A stretch of DNA of 64,000 nucleotides from Isoetes taiwanensis (lineage: Eukaryota > Streptophyta > Lycopodiopsida > Isoetales > Isoetaceae), in NCBI GenBank assembly GCA_021234155.1, contig JAJEKV010000021.1:19005215-19069214 (forward strand). The letters are read 5' to 3'. Of the stretch, positions 1 to 12,089 are shown piece after piece. Below the pieces are notes generated by a model. That model was not told the DNA's origin. It saw only the letters and a list, made by a program, of their open reading frames with translations, and searched no databases. Position 1 is the first letter of the stretch. Each line of letters begins with the position of its first letter. The position numbers and the translations under genes are program-made.

Positions 1-1340
1 CATAATTTCTATAATTTCCCATGTGTTCGTGCATTGCCCCCGTGGAGTATAATCCTATGGATCGGGATCGTTTCATCATCGAGGCGGTGTTTAGAATACA
101 TAAAGGAGCTACTTTATCAGTAACAGATATCACTTCAGATTCTATTGAGTAAACTATTACTATATATTTCCTTCATTCAAAATTTTCAAAAATTTTCTCC
201 ATACAGAGATATTACATATTAAAGCATATTTAAACCTGTATCCTTTAAACATGTTCAGGTGTTCGGCTATGTCTATTTCTGCATAATTCTGCTATGCATT
301 CAGCTACAAAAAACGCTGGCCCCGGCTTTAACTTGTCTATGCTATGTCCGGGCTTCCCGCATCATTCAACTGTTTTTCATATAACATTCTCACGATACAA
401 CTTACCTATTTGTGGTGGATTCATGACGATGAAAACGAGGAGAGTAAAAGTAAAAGTAAAGAGTTAAAAACAAAATCATGCAAAAGGAGATTACATGCAG
501 CCCATCCTCCTTCCCTATCACGCACGTTCAATTCAATTATTGGGGCTTTTCCTTTCCGACTGACTCTCCTCCGATCTTTCCGACCTTTTCCAAGTTTCTT
601 CCAACATATGCTTTCGACACGAAATCCACGAGGATTCTTCTCACAACAATATATCTGAGACCTTTACCGAGATCGCATATTGTGAGATTATCTTTGATAT
701 CTTGGCGGCCCGTTGTATTCTTTGAAAGAATCTGCAGACGATTAAAAGCAATCGCATGGTTCTATCCAAATCCCAGCCTTTATCGAAGTCGTTTTTTGTC
801 GCCTAGCACCCCAAGCACTTCCAACAGCCCTAAAGTGTAACCATTATCCCGCATATCTTGAGCATGGTGGATTACGTCGCCCGGAATAAGCGATGCACTT
901 TCGCCCGCAGCCTAATGCAAGATGGCAACCCCAGACCTAGACACACCGACATTTGGGTTCCGCGAGATACCCACGGGGTTGAGATCCTCCAGGTCCGGAT
1001 TGAAGGGCACCGTGAGGTAACGGAGCTCGGATCTTGGTCTCTTTACGATTTTCTTCTCATCTTCGGTGCCAGATTACTACCCTCTTTCCCTTGTCCATCT
1101 TTACGCAATCGCTACTGTGGGGAGGCGAGGATTTTGTTGCTAAAGATGCGCGGCCTCCCTTGGTTGTATGAATTTGAGAGCTCACGATTCACGGGCCGAA
1201 GGGACTTGTGAGCTGCTCTCACAATTAGTCCATATAATGTTTGATATGCTTTTTAGGGTTCTACGAAAGTCTGTCTGAATTCCCGCCATCCAATTTTACC
1301 GTCTGTTATTAATGCTTGTCTTGTCTGTTATCTTGTCTTG
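1..1340. other. No recognised gene
   Basis: Mixed-composition DNA with moderate GC around 700-1200. Short open frames exist on the plus strand, at about 478-840 and 858-1211, but none resembles a family I know. No splice pattern or repeat boundary is clear. A poly-T run lies near 1350-1374. Confidence 0.4.
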
Positions 1341-1379
1341 TTCATAAATTTTTTTTTTTTTTTTTTTTTTTTTTAGTGT

Positions 1380-1960
1380 AAGGTTGAAACTCTATTAATT
1401 TATAAATATAGTACATGATCCCCATGGATCAGCTTGAAAAAAAAAAAATCAAATCCTCCGGTCGTGAGGGTGAATCCAAAAGATGGGGTTCTTGTACTTT
1501 GGTGAAGGTTAACTCAACTTCTTCCCTATTAATAAGGCACAAGTACCTCAGGGTTCATAATTTTCAAGCTCTTTTTGAAGAAGAATATGCTCTGATTTGA
1601 AGAATGTACCTACATTATCTTCTCTCCAGGTGTTGCATTAGTGAAGGATTCACATGGGAATGTGAAGACCTCCAGACATAATACCAGGATCCTGCAGAGA
1701 AGGGACTCTGCTAGGGTAAGGTACTGATCAAGGCATATCTCTCATAGGACACATAGTGTCAAAAATAAGTTCACTTGATGCAACAAAATAATGATTGCTC
1801 TATATATTTCAAAACGTCACCAAGACTCAATCTTAGCCCTCGGCTTCTTTGGGCCTTTTCCTTAGCTATTTCAAACTTCAAATTGAATGGCCATATTTCC
1901 CAATGATCATAACTAGATGTTCTCTTCTATATCTTTCATAATTTTTTGCTTTAATCCCAA
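1380..1960. other. Unassigned stretch upstream of chromovirus 3' tail
   Basis: AT-rich sequence probably belonging, at least in its right part, to the decayed retroelement that ends at 3653. A short plus-strand reading around 1635-1725 (ALVKDSHGNVK...) could be a retroelement polyprotein remnant, but the match is too short to assign. Confidence 0.25.
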
Positions 1961-1989
1961 CAGAAAGCCCAGAAGCGGCTGGCACTTTT

Positions 1990-2104
1990 TCTAGTGTAAC
2001 TATAATAATAATTGCATGCATCAAGTTGGTTGTGGGACAGGAAGATCCCAAGGTGGGGAGAACCTCGATCTTTGCGGACAAAGATCATTTTAAGGTGGGG
2101 AGAA
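1990..2104 (+). mobile_element. 3' internal end of chromovirus with polypurine tract
   Basis: This is the last part of the internal region of a Ty3/gypsy element. It carries two purine-rich motifs: AGGTGGGGAGAAC near 2051, and AAGGTGGGGAGAA at 2092-2104, which abuts the LTR and is the expected plus-strand primer. The same order of motifs, with flanking sequence such as ACTATAATAATA upstream, recurs in inverted form at 52904-53010. The two loci are therefore the same family. The polypurine tract position proves that the following LTR is a 3' LTR and that the element body lies to the left, largely outside the window. Confidence 0.8.
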
Positions 2105-3653
2105 TGTGGCGTTCCAAAGATAACATACGGTATGAATCGCATAATAATATCGACCCGTCACTAGTACATGTCGACTCAGACGACATGTACACGGCGACCG
2201 TAAAGGGTAGTACCCTAGGGTACGACCTTGTGAACCATTATATTGCACATGTTAAGGCCACATGTGAATATAATATCTTTTGCCATGTGGCAATAGCCCA
2301 TTGACCAAAAGGGCCCAGCCATAAAATTCGTAGGGATAAAGGGGCATAAACCCTAAAAGGGAAACCCTTTCGGTTTCCAGCCCCTATAGGACGGATTGGA
2401 GCAGCATTGGACGCCATTTCACCTGAAGAGTAGCAGAGGAATCGAATTCCCGGGTTGCATTTCGATCCAAGATCAGCGGGACCGAGATCGGCCCGGCATG
2501 GGCGCTTTCAGAGGAGTGGGAGCCGGCCAAGATGCGGGTGGGTGGTTGATTCAATAGGTAGATCCGAGTTATCAGGCCTCTTTCAGTAGGTGTAGCATCC
2601 ATTCTTAGCTATAGGCGACCCCTACAGCCTAAGAATGATAGACACTAACAAAGGAACCTAACCATGTATGATTAGGTAGATTAGAATAGATGTATTCTGT
2701 TATGTTCATTACATTGATGATGTTTTGACATTCTATCGCCACTCTTGTGTATTGGGAAGGCGGGTAGAGACCCGAGCCCAAGTAGTTGTATGATCATAGT
2801 TAGCCCATTAATTCCCAATTAATGCGGCTCGTACATAAAAGCCTTTGGGCCGTGGGTGGCGGAGCTAGACCGGACAAGGGAGGGCTTGTCTGATCCTGAT
2901 TGATCCCTGCAGTGCGTAGCGGCGGCCAGGGAACATTGTGGGCTAGGCCTAATACCCCGGCACCGCGTGAGGGCGGGGTATGGGCTCACACCTCTTGGGT
3001 GATCGTCATCTTCTAGGGGTTCAAGTCGTGATCTGGCAAAAGGCTCTCTAGCTTCGCTTGTGATTGGCATGAACCTACGGAGGAGAGTGATCTCTCCTCG
3101 CCTCATCGGGGCTGGGGAGATGCAACCCGGTAGGTAGCCCCCTTTGGCTATGAACCCGGCAGGCTACGGTCGGGGCTCCAATACCTTTCAGCCTATCTGC
3201 AAAGTATGCACAGGGGAGGGCGGATGGAGTGGACTACCCAACGACCATGTTCTATGCCAGCAAATCCATTTGCCATGAATTAAATGCATTGTTATCACGG
3301 GAGACCCAAGCCGTCGATCTTTCCCAAGAGTCTCGAGCGGTGGTAGGATCTCCCCATGTTATGTTGATATCTTGATGTGTTGTTGCAGCTCTTGTGGATA
3401 TGGTGGACCACCCTTCGAGGTGGTATGTTATTGTTGATTGATGTCATGTGCTCATGTGTGTTACGTTTCCGCGGCTAGATCGATCCAGGGAGACGGGATG
3501 AATGACACGTCCATTCTTCCCGTCGGGTTCTTGGCCACCATCAAGAGCCCGATGTTAGGTGGACGGCCTCACGTCGGTAAGAGCGCTTTGGTTTGAGGAT
3601 GATCTCCAGTTTGTATACGACGGGGCATCGTTATCGAAGCCGGGCCGTCCACA
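2105..3653 (+). mobile_element. 3' LTR of chromovirus-like Ty3/gypsy element
   Basis: An LTR of 1549 bp bounded by TG...CA. It starts TGTGGCGTTCC directly after the polypurine tract and ends ...GGGCCGTCCACA. Internal blocks align with the solo LTR at 28584-30250 and with the inverted LTR at 51450-52903. One shared block has the form TCTGCAAAGTATGCACAGG then GGATGGAGTGGAC. The TGTGACGCC / GGCGTCACA style of ends is typical of Tekay/Del chromoviruses. The 5' LTR is outside the window, so a target duplication cannot be checked. Confidence 0.8.
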
Positions 3654-6600
3654 AACCGCCGATCCCATACCCCCGGTCCCGCAGAGAAGCGGGAGGGCAC
3701 CCGTCGAGAACCATGTTCGGCTGATGCACCGATGGGCTGCATATTGTGAGGAGCTTGCAGTTGATGATGAGTCCAGTAAATCTAGCGGTTGGTTGTACCG
3801 GCGCGTAACTGGGCCTCACAAGTTAGTCCCTTACGTGGAGTTAAAGCGGCTAGTTGCTAGGGGTCACCTGAAAGTGGAAGCACCCATCGCTCCCCACCGC
3901 CACTTTTCAAAGATTTGAGGAGGATTGGGAAGTTGACCCCTCACGGCGGCATGGCGTCCCCGCTAAGAATGCGTAATGGCGTGCATGGAAGTGTGCACGT
4001 GCAGAGGTGGCCGCACCATGAAGGACAGTGACTTCAACTACTGTGAAGAGACCACCATGGACCGCCTAGAGCAAAGGGTGATTGAGCTTCAAACTACTCA
4101 TCGTGTCCGTTTGGTCCATGGGCATCACCGCGCGCTTGTTTAAGCAACGTGAGGTTGTGGATGACTATGCACGCCACCGATGGAGTAGGCGGCAGCTTTG
4201 GGTGCAGACTGGGAAAGCCTCGAGGCCGGGATTGGCGATTGGAAAGCCTCAGAAGGTGATTTTTCACCAGCCACGGAATCCTAATGCTCGCACCCGTTGG
4301 GCCGACCATGGATCCTAGTCATCAAGATGACCGATGTTGAGGCTGCTGTAAGATGGAGCGCCGGCGGTGGTTGGGCCATGGATTCAACCTTATGTACAAA
4401 TCTGTGGAAGTTTCCGATGTACGGAGCCATTGTACCGATTGCCGGGGTGTGGGGTTCCCGTCTTTTACATGCTCTGCGGCGTAGAGGCCGAATTTTGAGG
4501 GGCACCAAATGACATGCCCCAAGATAGCACTACATCTTGTGTTTGAAACGGATGGGCACAATCGGGCCTAGGTCAATCACCATTGACATGGGCGGGTGTG
4601 AGAGATGGGCTATCACGGAGGTCGTGTCGGAAGACCCACATTGTTGGGCGGTGGTGCGCGGTATGATGAGCGTGCATTGATTGTACCGCTTGATGGAAAA
4701 CGACACTCATGGTTTTTCCAAACAAAGGGTTGCGTGCAATGTTCTTGCATGTTGGTTCCATGCGAAGCGTGCATGGCAAAAATACCTACTTGCCGCCACG
4801 CTGGCCGTCTTGAGGTGTCAAGAGAGACGGCTCTGCAAGGTCGCCGGTTGATGATTTAACCGAACCCCCACGCGTACCACCAGCCGGTTGGCACAATTTC
4901 AGCTTCTCTCACGAGAAACCACATCATACAAGGGTGAGTGCACAACGACATTTAGCTCATACATCCGCACGCATGGGCAAACATCCCCGACCACGGGCGA
5001 TGTAGGTACTTGAATCACAATTGGTGAATGGGGCAACGTGGGATGGTAAATGGCAACGACACAAACGGATGTTCAACCATGCAGGATGTCGATCACGACA
5101 AACTACGCGGAAGCGCACCCAAACCTGCGCCAAAGGCAAGATCAATATAAGGATGTACACGCTAGTGTCCCATCTCATAGGCTTCCTGACGGGACCTTGC
5201 CACCGAGGCACAATCTTGACTTCGGTCACGAAGAAAGATGGAGTCTTGGTAAGTCTGCTTGGGTCCTACTCTTTCGTATTTTCTGTGCTTGTCCTATCGC
5301 CGACCCTCACCGATGTTTTTCTATCCAGCCGAGTTTGGACGTTATAGCACACGTTCATATCCAAAGAGACATCGCGGTGCTCACTCGCTTATCCGATCCT
5401 TGCACGATAACCCCAACGCCATTCGCCTCGAAGATGCTACCGGCGTCGGGTTATCTATGGCAAGCCGATCCAACAGAGGGTTTGAGATACACTTTCGGAC
5501 ATGAGAATCGCGATATTGTGATTGCCCATGCCCCCATCGCGTGTGCAAACATCTCATAGCGAGACTACTTTCTTTCCGGCAGCCACCCCGTTGTACAATG
5601 AGCTATATCCCAACCGACAATTCATTCCGCCCTTGCCTCCAAGACCGCCCGCACCCGCCAACGGCGTCCATGTGCTAATCCCGTTGCTACAACAAGGTGG
5701 GATCGTTGCTCATGGCGAACACTAAATCGCGACCACCATGCAAATTGCTGATGCTCTTGACCCAAACAGAGGTGCGTGATATGATTTCCAAGGTTGGCGG
5801 CAGATCCGATTCTATAGAGACGCATCGGCCCTCCTATTCCGCCTACCATGGCGGGGTACGGACGACAGCGAGGGAACATGCCCGCAGATGGAGTCCACAT
5901 GGGCGTGCAAGGGCCACCGTGTCGAGGACCAACCCCCACGACCTCCGCAAGACGGGGCGAGGGCCACACTGGAAAGCCGATGGACCTTCCATGTAATATT
6001 ACACCCAAGATTTAAGTCTTGTACAAGTGACACGCTATAATCTTGGGGTGGACATTTGTAAGTATGTAAACCATTTAACCATTTAAGCAACCTTTCGCCA
6101 TAAAAAAGCTCAATTACCACTAAAGCGACCACCGAGTCTTTGTCGGCACCAATACACCCTACAATAAAGCAGCCCCGACTACTACAAAGCCACTCATTCC
6201 TAAACCGTCGCGACATCTTGCGCCGTGTACCGTGCCTTGCTAATTGGCACAATTAAGTACCGGCCTCGTCACGCCACACGTGTCGCACGAAATGCCGCAT
6301 GATGAAGCCAATATGCATGCCGAGGTGTTGCTATCGACCAGAAGGGCACAATGCCGCCGCACGCGCGCCAGCCCCACTAGATGTACCCGGGTGCCCCCCA
6401 ATCGCCAAAGAGCCAAGCCGCCGTCTTTGCATAAAGACACCGCAGGTGAGATCCCGACAATGGAGCACATACGCTAGCAAGAGGCAAGCACAAGAAACAC
6501 CACGAGCCAAGAGAGGGAGGTTGAGGCGAACTCCCGAGACTCACCGGCGTGTAGGCGTGCTGTCGGTACCACCAGCCCACATGATCGCCGCCTCCAAGGC

Positions 6601-8720
6601 CCACAGCGACGCAGCAGTCAAGGCCTCGTATGAGGGTAAGGAGCATCCAATGGCCAATGCATCGACAAAGATGTAATATTTTTAACAATGCTATGTGCAC
6701 ATTTAAGCCTAAATGACATTTCAATTGAAACTTAAGCAAAGAGTATTGTACTTACTTTGTGACGATGGGCCATAGGACCGCACTCTGAAAAGCACCCCAA
6801 TCGGGATGCTCAACAGAAGAAGGTGGGAGACGCGACTCCTCAAGAGACACGTTATGTGTCTCCATTGACGTAGTCGTGGTAGACCACGGTCCACCATCAA
6901 CAACTCGTGGCGCTCGCCCGGGTAGCATGTCGCAAGGCACCGCATACATGGAACTCGGTGGTTAGATGTCGACAACAATACATACAAACTAAAAGCGGAC
7001 CGCGCACCTCATCAGCCTCGAATGTGTCCCTCCTCCCACCCCCATCGGTGTGCAAGCCTCGATGAGGTCGGAAGTGAGTTATACGCCGCATGCGGGCCCG
7101 ACCCTCTGCGGCAGCAAAGTGGCCACGCTATCCGACGCGCGCTTTCGCGACCCGGCGGATGCTCGGTGATCTGGCGGCGTGGGAAGTGGGTGAACACTCT
7201 AACCTCCTCGAAGAAGGAAGGTTTAACCTGCGCCCGGATGCGCAAGTGCTTTCGGAACTGTGGCCGACTTCCTGCGTGGGGTGGGACCAACCTCGAATGG
7301 GTAACACACAAGTAGCTCCGGATGGTCCGCCAAACTCTCCAAGGTGGTACATGAAGAAACCGCTGCTCGGTCTCTCATCCATGCCTCAGTTCCCTTGACA
7401 TCTGCGACGTCGAAATGGCGCAGGTCAAAGTGTGTATACCCGTGCCTACCATTGCGGTCCTCACAATGTCGTCGAAGACCTGGCAGGCCCCTAGGCGGGT
7501 CAGCACTGTCACCGTGCAAGCGCCCTATGGAAGGAGGGGTGGCCATATAGAGATCAGCTGGCAACGGACGTGTCCCATGAGAGGAGCCTCAGTAATTCGA
7601 CCTAGCCCTACCTCGACCGAACTTCGCCCATGTCGGGCATACAATTCACTTCTCCTCTCGAGGGGCGTGGGATCGAGGGAGTGTGGACGCTGCCAGCTAC
7701 AGAAACTGGTGGCGGAGATGGACCCGCCGTAACTCGGCCGAGATTCCTCGTGATCCCCCGAGGAGCCCGCCTAGCAGCCCCGCGCCAGGCAAATGGCCAC
7801 CCATCCTCTGTGCAATGGCCCAGTCATTGAGAAGGGCATGTGCGGTCCAGTCTTCCTGCCGGACGCCACCTGTGGCACTAGCTCTGGCTCTAATGCAACC
7901 TTCATAAAAGGGTCATCTCTCTCAAGGCCCCGCCTATGCCGTAGGCCTTTGGCCATTAGGAACATGGCGCCCGGACCCTCTGGAAAGGCATCCAAGGCTG
8001 CTCGGGTTAGGACATCTTTGTGGATTGCATTGTTGTTGCGCTTTGCCTCCTCGCTTCTCAAAGGTTCATGCGGCAGCTTCCAACATCTGTAGCGGCCTTG
8101 ACAGGGATCTTCGTCGCCGAAGCCCTCTCTGCTCGCCGGACACCATTCTATCTGCGCAATTAGCGATTATCGCGCGGACCGTGGCCCGGAATGTCTGTCG
8201 GTGGGCCACCATAGATCTGGGTGGTGGCTCTGGTGGTGGCCCCATGCGCCGTCACGCGTCAGACCCGGAAATCCAGGGTCACGACGTATCCTGTCGACAT
8301 AGTGAGTGCACCCAGGTGCTGTGCAAATCCACCGCTGGGCAACGGTAGGGGCCCGACCGCTCTCAACCGACGTGACCCTGCGGACGAGGCACCAAATGCC
8401 ATGGTATTCCCTGCCACAAAACAAATACGGTTAACAAGCACACAAAACAGACCTAGCGGGTTAAGACAATGTCAGTTGAGGTACCATTCTACGATGCTAC
8501 CGATGCGTCCGGGAACATCAGCGCCGCTCTGTAGGCCAAACGGCAGGGGACGCTCCTCCATGCCAACTGGTGGAACTGCATCTGAGTAAGACATGGTCGC
8601 TGACGGTCTCGAATAGATATCTGAGTTACAGGTGAACATGAACACAAGCGTTGTCAAATATCCAATGGGATGTTGTAATGTAGTATAATGTAAAAACTTC
8701 TTCTTCTTCTTCGAATCTAG
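3654..8720. other. GC-rich block of unknown origin
   Basis: About 5 kb of GC-rich sequence, sharply different from the AT-rich DNA on its right. It has many short overlapping frames on both strands, none clearly intact. The longest is at 5050-5559 plus; minus-strand frames at 5622-6008 and 7223-7564 are also sizeable. I found no reverse transcriptase, integrase, protease or transposase motif. A minus-strand reading beginning near 8595 (MSYSDAVPPVGME...) could be the start of a captured or decayed gene. The right edge ends in a (TTC)n run at about 8700-8720. A captured host gene or a degraded DNA transposon is possible, but neither is shown. Confidence 0.3.
3979..4002 (+). repeat. 24-bp exact direct repeat, left copy
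   Basis: The 24 bases starting GCGTGCATGGAAGTG recur exactly at 8789-8812. The pair brackets most of the GC-rich block. It may be a target duplication or a remnant of element ends; neither is proven. Confidence 0.7.
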
Positions 8721-9439
8721 TCACTATATAATGAATAGATCTAGTTTAATTTTATTAACCATTGACATATGATTAGATAATATCTCAAGCGTGCATGGAA
8801 GTGTGCACGTGCTAAAGAATCAAGCATTGATTCTTTATTGTAGGTTACCAAACATTGGTTGCAAAGATATATGGATGACATTTGCAATAAACAACTTGAG
8901 AAACTAATCAAGCTTTAATTTTTCCATGAAATGAAAGGTCTCACATAGGTCTACGTTATCTTTCAAGGGCGAATAAGAACGCAAGAACAAGAAATAGTTA
9001 TTCTTGGATATCTACTTATTGAAAGAACACAATGACGATTTGCTTTATGTTCAAAACTATTTAATGTTTATTAAACTATTTAAACTAATGTCGATATAAA
9101 CCATTGAATGGTAATCAGAACAGAACCTCTCATGTGAAAGGCATGAAATGTAATCTTTAAATACCTAAGCTGCGACTATGTTCAAATAGACAGGTTTACT
9201 TAATCTTTCCTTCTCAAATAAGGAAATGTATGATTAAGACATCAGAAAAAAACAAATAGGAGAGGTTTTTAGTCCAAGAGGCTTAGACTAGGCCTAAAGA
9301 GATTTCTTGAAAAATTTTGGTTTGAAGAGCACACACTGGATGAGTTTAAGATGATCGGGCTCTGGATTGAGTAGAACGAAGCTCAAGACAGGTTGAAAAT
9401 ATAGAAGCTTAGAAGGGATGCAGAAAGGCAAGTTCACGA
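8721..9439. other. AT-rich spacer, no gene seen
   Basis: AT-rich sequence with no long frame and no recognised family. It contains the right copy of the 24-bp repeat at 8789-8812. Confidence 0.4.
8789..8812 (+). repeat. 24-bp exact direct repeat, right copy
   Basis: Identical to 3979-4002. It lies about 70 bp beyond the (TTC)n run that ends the GC-rich block, in otherwise AT-rich sequence. Confidence 0.7.
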
Positions 9440-9990
9440 TCAATTCAGATGGTGCGCGGTTCTAGCCTCGCTCGGCAGGGGCGTGGCCTCTACTGAAAAA
9501 CGCCGCTGCACACGACCGCCGCGGACCTCGCCACCGCCGGCGTGACCCGCATTCTCGCATTTCCCGGCCCCCGCCACGCTCTGGGTTCGGCCCAAGAGAA
9601 CCCTGGGCTGGGCCACCTCGTTGAAAAACGCCACAGAAGCCCGGCCTGCGGGACTACACCACAAGACGCCTCGGGTTCTGCCGGCCCTCTGCTGGGGCGC
9701 CAGACGGGCCGCATCTGCTCAACTGGCCTCGATCTCGACCACACGCACTGCTGATCTCACCTGAGCCTGCGCCAGCGAACCCGGGGGTCTCGGGCACGCC
9801 GTACTACCTGCGCAGCATCGATCCGCCGCCGCCAAGACGGCTGGCTTAACCACTTGGGTTCGCTTAAGCGAACCCGGTGGGTAGCGCCACGCGGCGGCCA
9901 TCGCCGACATGCGGGTTAAACTGCTTCCGAATCCCCTGGGTTCACTTGGGCGAAACCCGCTTGGCGGTTTGACTCAATTTCGGGGAGCCA
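9440..9990. other. GC-rich island with palindromic motifs
   Basis: A 550-bp GC island in AT-rich surroundings. It contains a perfect 20-bp palindrome at 9856-9875 (GGGTTCGCTTAAGCGAACCC) and at least two looser inverted pairs of the GGGTTC...GAACCC type, near 9587 and 9948. No convincing coding frame was found. Confidence 0.5.
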
Positions 9991-11330
9991 AGAAAGCTGG
10001 GACCATTTTGTTAGCCTCCACGACAAACTTAAGTTTGATGAACTTTCTACCGCAATTGTAATGTCCTGCATAGTTTGTTGAATTTAACATTATACATCAT
10101 AAACTCGTGAGCGAAAAAAAGAAAAAGCTAACTTCCACCATACTTACATTAGGAACATTAGCACATTTCCTTTTTGCGAAACTACATTGCTAGATTTAGA
10201 ACATCTCCTAGTGTAATTTTAGCTTCATGGACTCAACTTTGCTGCAAATTGCGTCATGGCTGAACATGGTTAGTAGCTGCTAGTCAAATCCCTATGCTTT
10301 GAATTGCATTAAGATCATTGAATTCTATAGGTTTGTTAACCAGTTCCAATGTTGCTAACTCTAATCTAGCAGTCACCAAATAATAATCTTTATGATGATT
10401 AAATTTTGACATGTTTGCTCACAAATGGTAATAATTCTATACAGAGGGATCAAAAAATGATAGCAAGAACCAAAAAGATAAAGAAGGTTTCGACAGAATA
10501 GAAATATGTAATTGTGAGAATGTACATTGCAATATACATCTTCACTTAATAAGATATGGTCTCACGTGAGTAATCAAATTCATGAGAACCAGCATTTAAC
10601 ATGTTTATGGAATACAAAACCCGATTCACACATTAAATCTACTGTCAGAACTGCCTAATCATTACAAACTAAAAATAAAATTGCAAGCAAAAGAAGAGCT
10701 CTAAATCATACATTTCTTTAAACCTATTTCTACTAAAGACAGATGCCCATATGCAAATAACTCATAGTGGGAATCAAAGCCATCCATTTTTCTACATGAT
10801 GGCGAGAACGTGAACAATAGCGCACGACATCTTTGTCTTTCATTACTTTGAAGACAACATCTTCCTGCACCTCCTGCATTGCATCACATATCCTTTCCAT
10901 CATAACTTTGAATCACAACAACAAAATACAACTATCAAAATCTACAATAATCTTATGTAATAGCCTCCACCAGCACGTTACCTATGGTTCTCATAACATG
11001 GCATAGATTTCTTTTAAACATCAAATGCTTTAGAATAATGCGCCATAAAGATTTCTTTCAAACATAGGATGCTTTAGAATAATGTGCCATAAAGATTTAT
11101 TTCCGTTCCTTAACCTATGATTAAAGATGGAATAAAACAAATATGCTCCTAAGGCCTCTGTTATGATCGGCCATGTACAATCATTAACTTCCTCTGCTTA
11201 CAGTCTTAGATTGTGTTTGGAAACACCGTCATATGCATGGGATTCTGCCAGGGAACCCACTTTGCACCAATTGTGTTTTTGTCTTTGACCACCCTGGCAC
11301 CAAATTTCATATTCGTTATTTACCTAACAT
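9991..11330. other. AT-rich spacer with a short tandem duplication
   Basis: No gene recognised. Around 11005-11102 a unit of about 48 bp, containing ATGCTTTAGAATAATG and GCCATAAAGATTT, occurs twice in tandem with small differences. Confidence 0.4.
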
Positions 11331-12062
11331 TTGATGCTCTTCCTCCATGGGGAGGCAAATGCAAAGCTAGCCTTATTCTGTGACTGTTTTTTCTACATGA
11401 GCAAAAGTGATAATATTATGAATATAGAACCAGTTATACTTGTTATGGTGCATTCAGATTATAAATATACAGATATGACAAATGCATTTCTGGATTTCTT
11501 GTTTCTTCTCACGAAAAACTACGATAATTTTAGGAAAGACATTATACGCAGGGGGATTGTTGCCTCCATGGGTATTCTTGTTGAAAAAGGTGTCATTATA
11601 GTTTGGAACCGTTATGAGCTCGCAAATGTGCTACAATATCAATAGATTTCATATTGAGCATCTCAAAAGATGATGCTGGTAAACTTTTCGAGAATATATT
11701 GAAGTCATTCTATTCATTGCAAGAGCATGCCCAAGAAGTGAAAATTGGTTCAGATGGATTACAGCTGAGTCAAAAAGTTGCCTCCACACTTGCCAAGGTC
11801 TTGAAGAAAAGAGATTATGACTTATTTTTTCCCATTGGTGGGCCTACCATCAGATAAACCTGAAGGTGATAAATCCATATCCATAATATCAACACTTCAT
11901 CATCTGTATTTGCGTTCCTCAGACTCACTGCTTCAGCAAATACTAGTGCTTTGGCAATGTGAAGGTTATCCTATTTCGTCTCAATTTTCTTGCTCCGTTT
12001 TTAGGCTTACTAAGGAATTCGAAATCGGTGAGTACAACATAAGATTTAAGAGCATACACTAA
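11331..12062 (+). pseudogene. INTS3: Integrator complex subunit 3 (INTS3) fragment
   Basis: In intact form INTS3 is a nuclear scaffold subunit of the Integrator complex, which processes snRNA 3' ends and attenuates transcription. Here the frame at 11331-11645 reads NAKLALF, then DNIMNIEP and a following VMVHS, matching the conserved INTS3 core as I know it. It continues with a helical stretch (YTDMTNAFLDFLFLL...) and a segment ending LVEKGV. After a frameshift, the frame at 11654-11857 continues (KDDAGKLFENILKSFYSLQ). After another shift, 11817-12062 carries on to a KEFEIGEY end. The reading runs through about 700 bp without obvious introns, so this may be a retrocopy or one long exon. At least two frameshifts and the missing N-terminus show it is not functional. 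The family call rests on remembered conservation. Confidence 0.7.
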
Positions 12063-12089
12063 TGATTATATTAAGACTGAAGTTATCGA

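Noticed and set aside
2026-2304. 92-codon frame across the LTR start
   Set aside because: It spans the polypurine tract and LTR boundary, so it is not a natural coding unit.
5050-5559. 169-codon plus-strand frame as a gene
   Set aside because: No recognisable domain, overlapping frames of similar length in GC-rich sequence, and no splice or start context.
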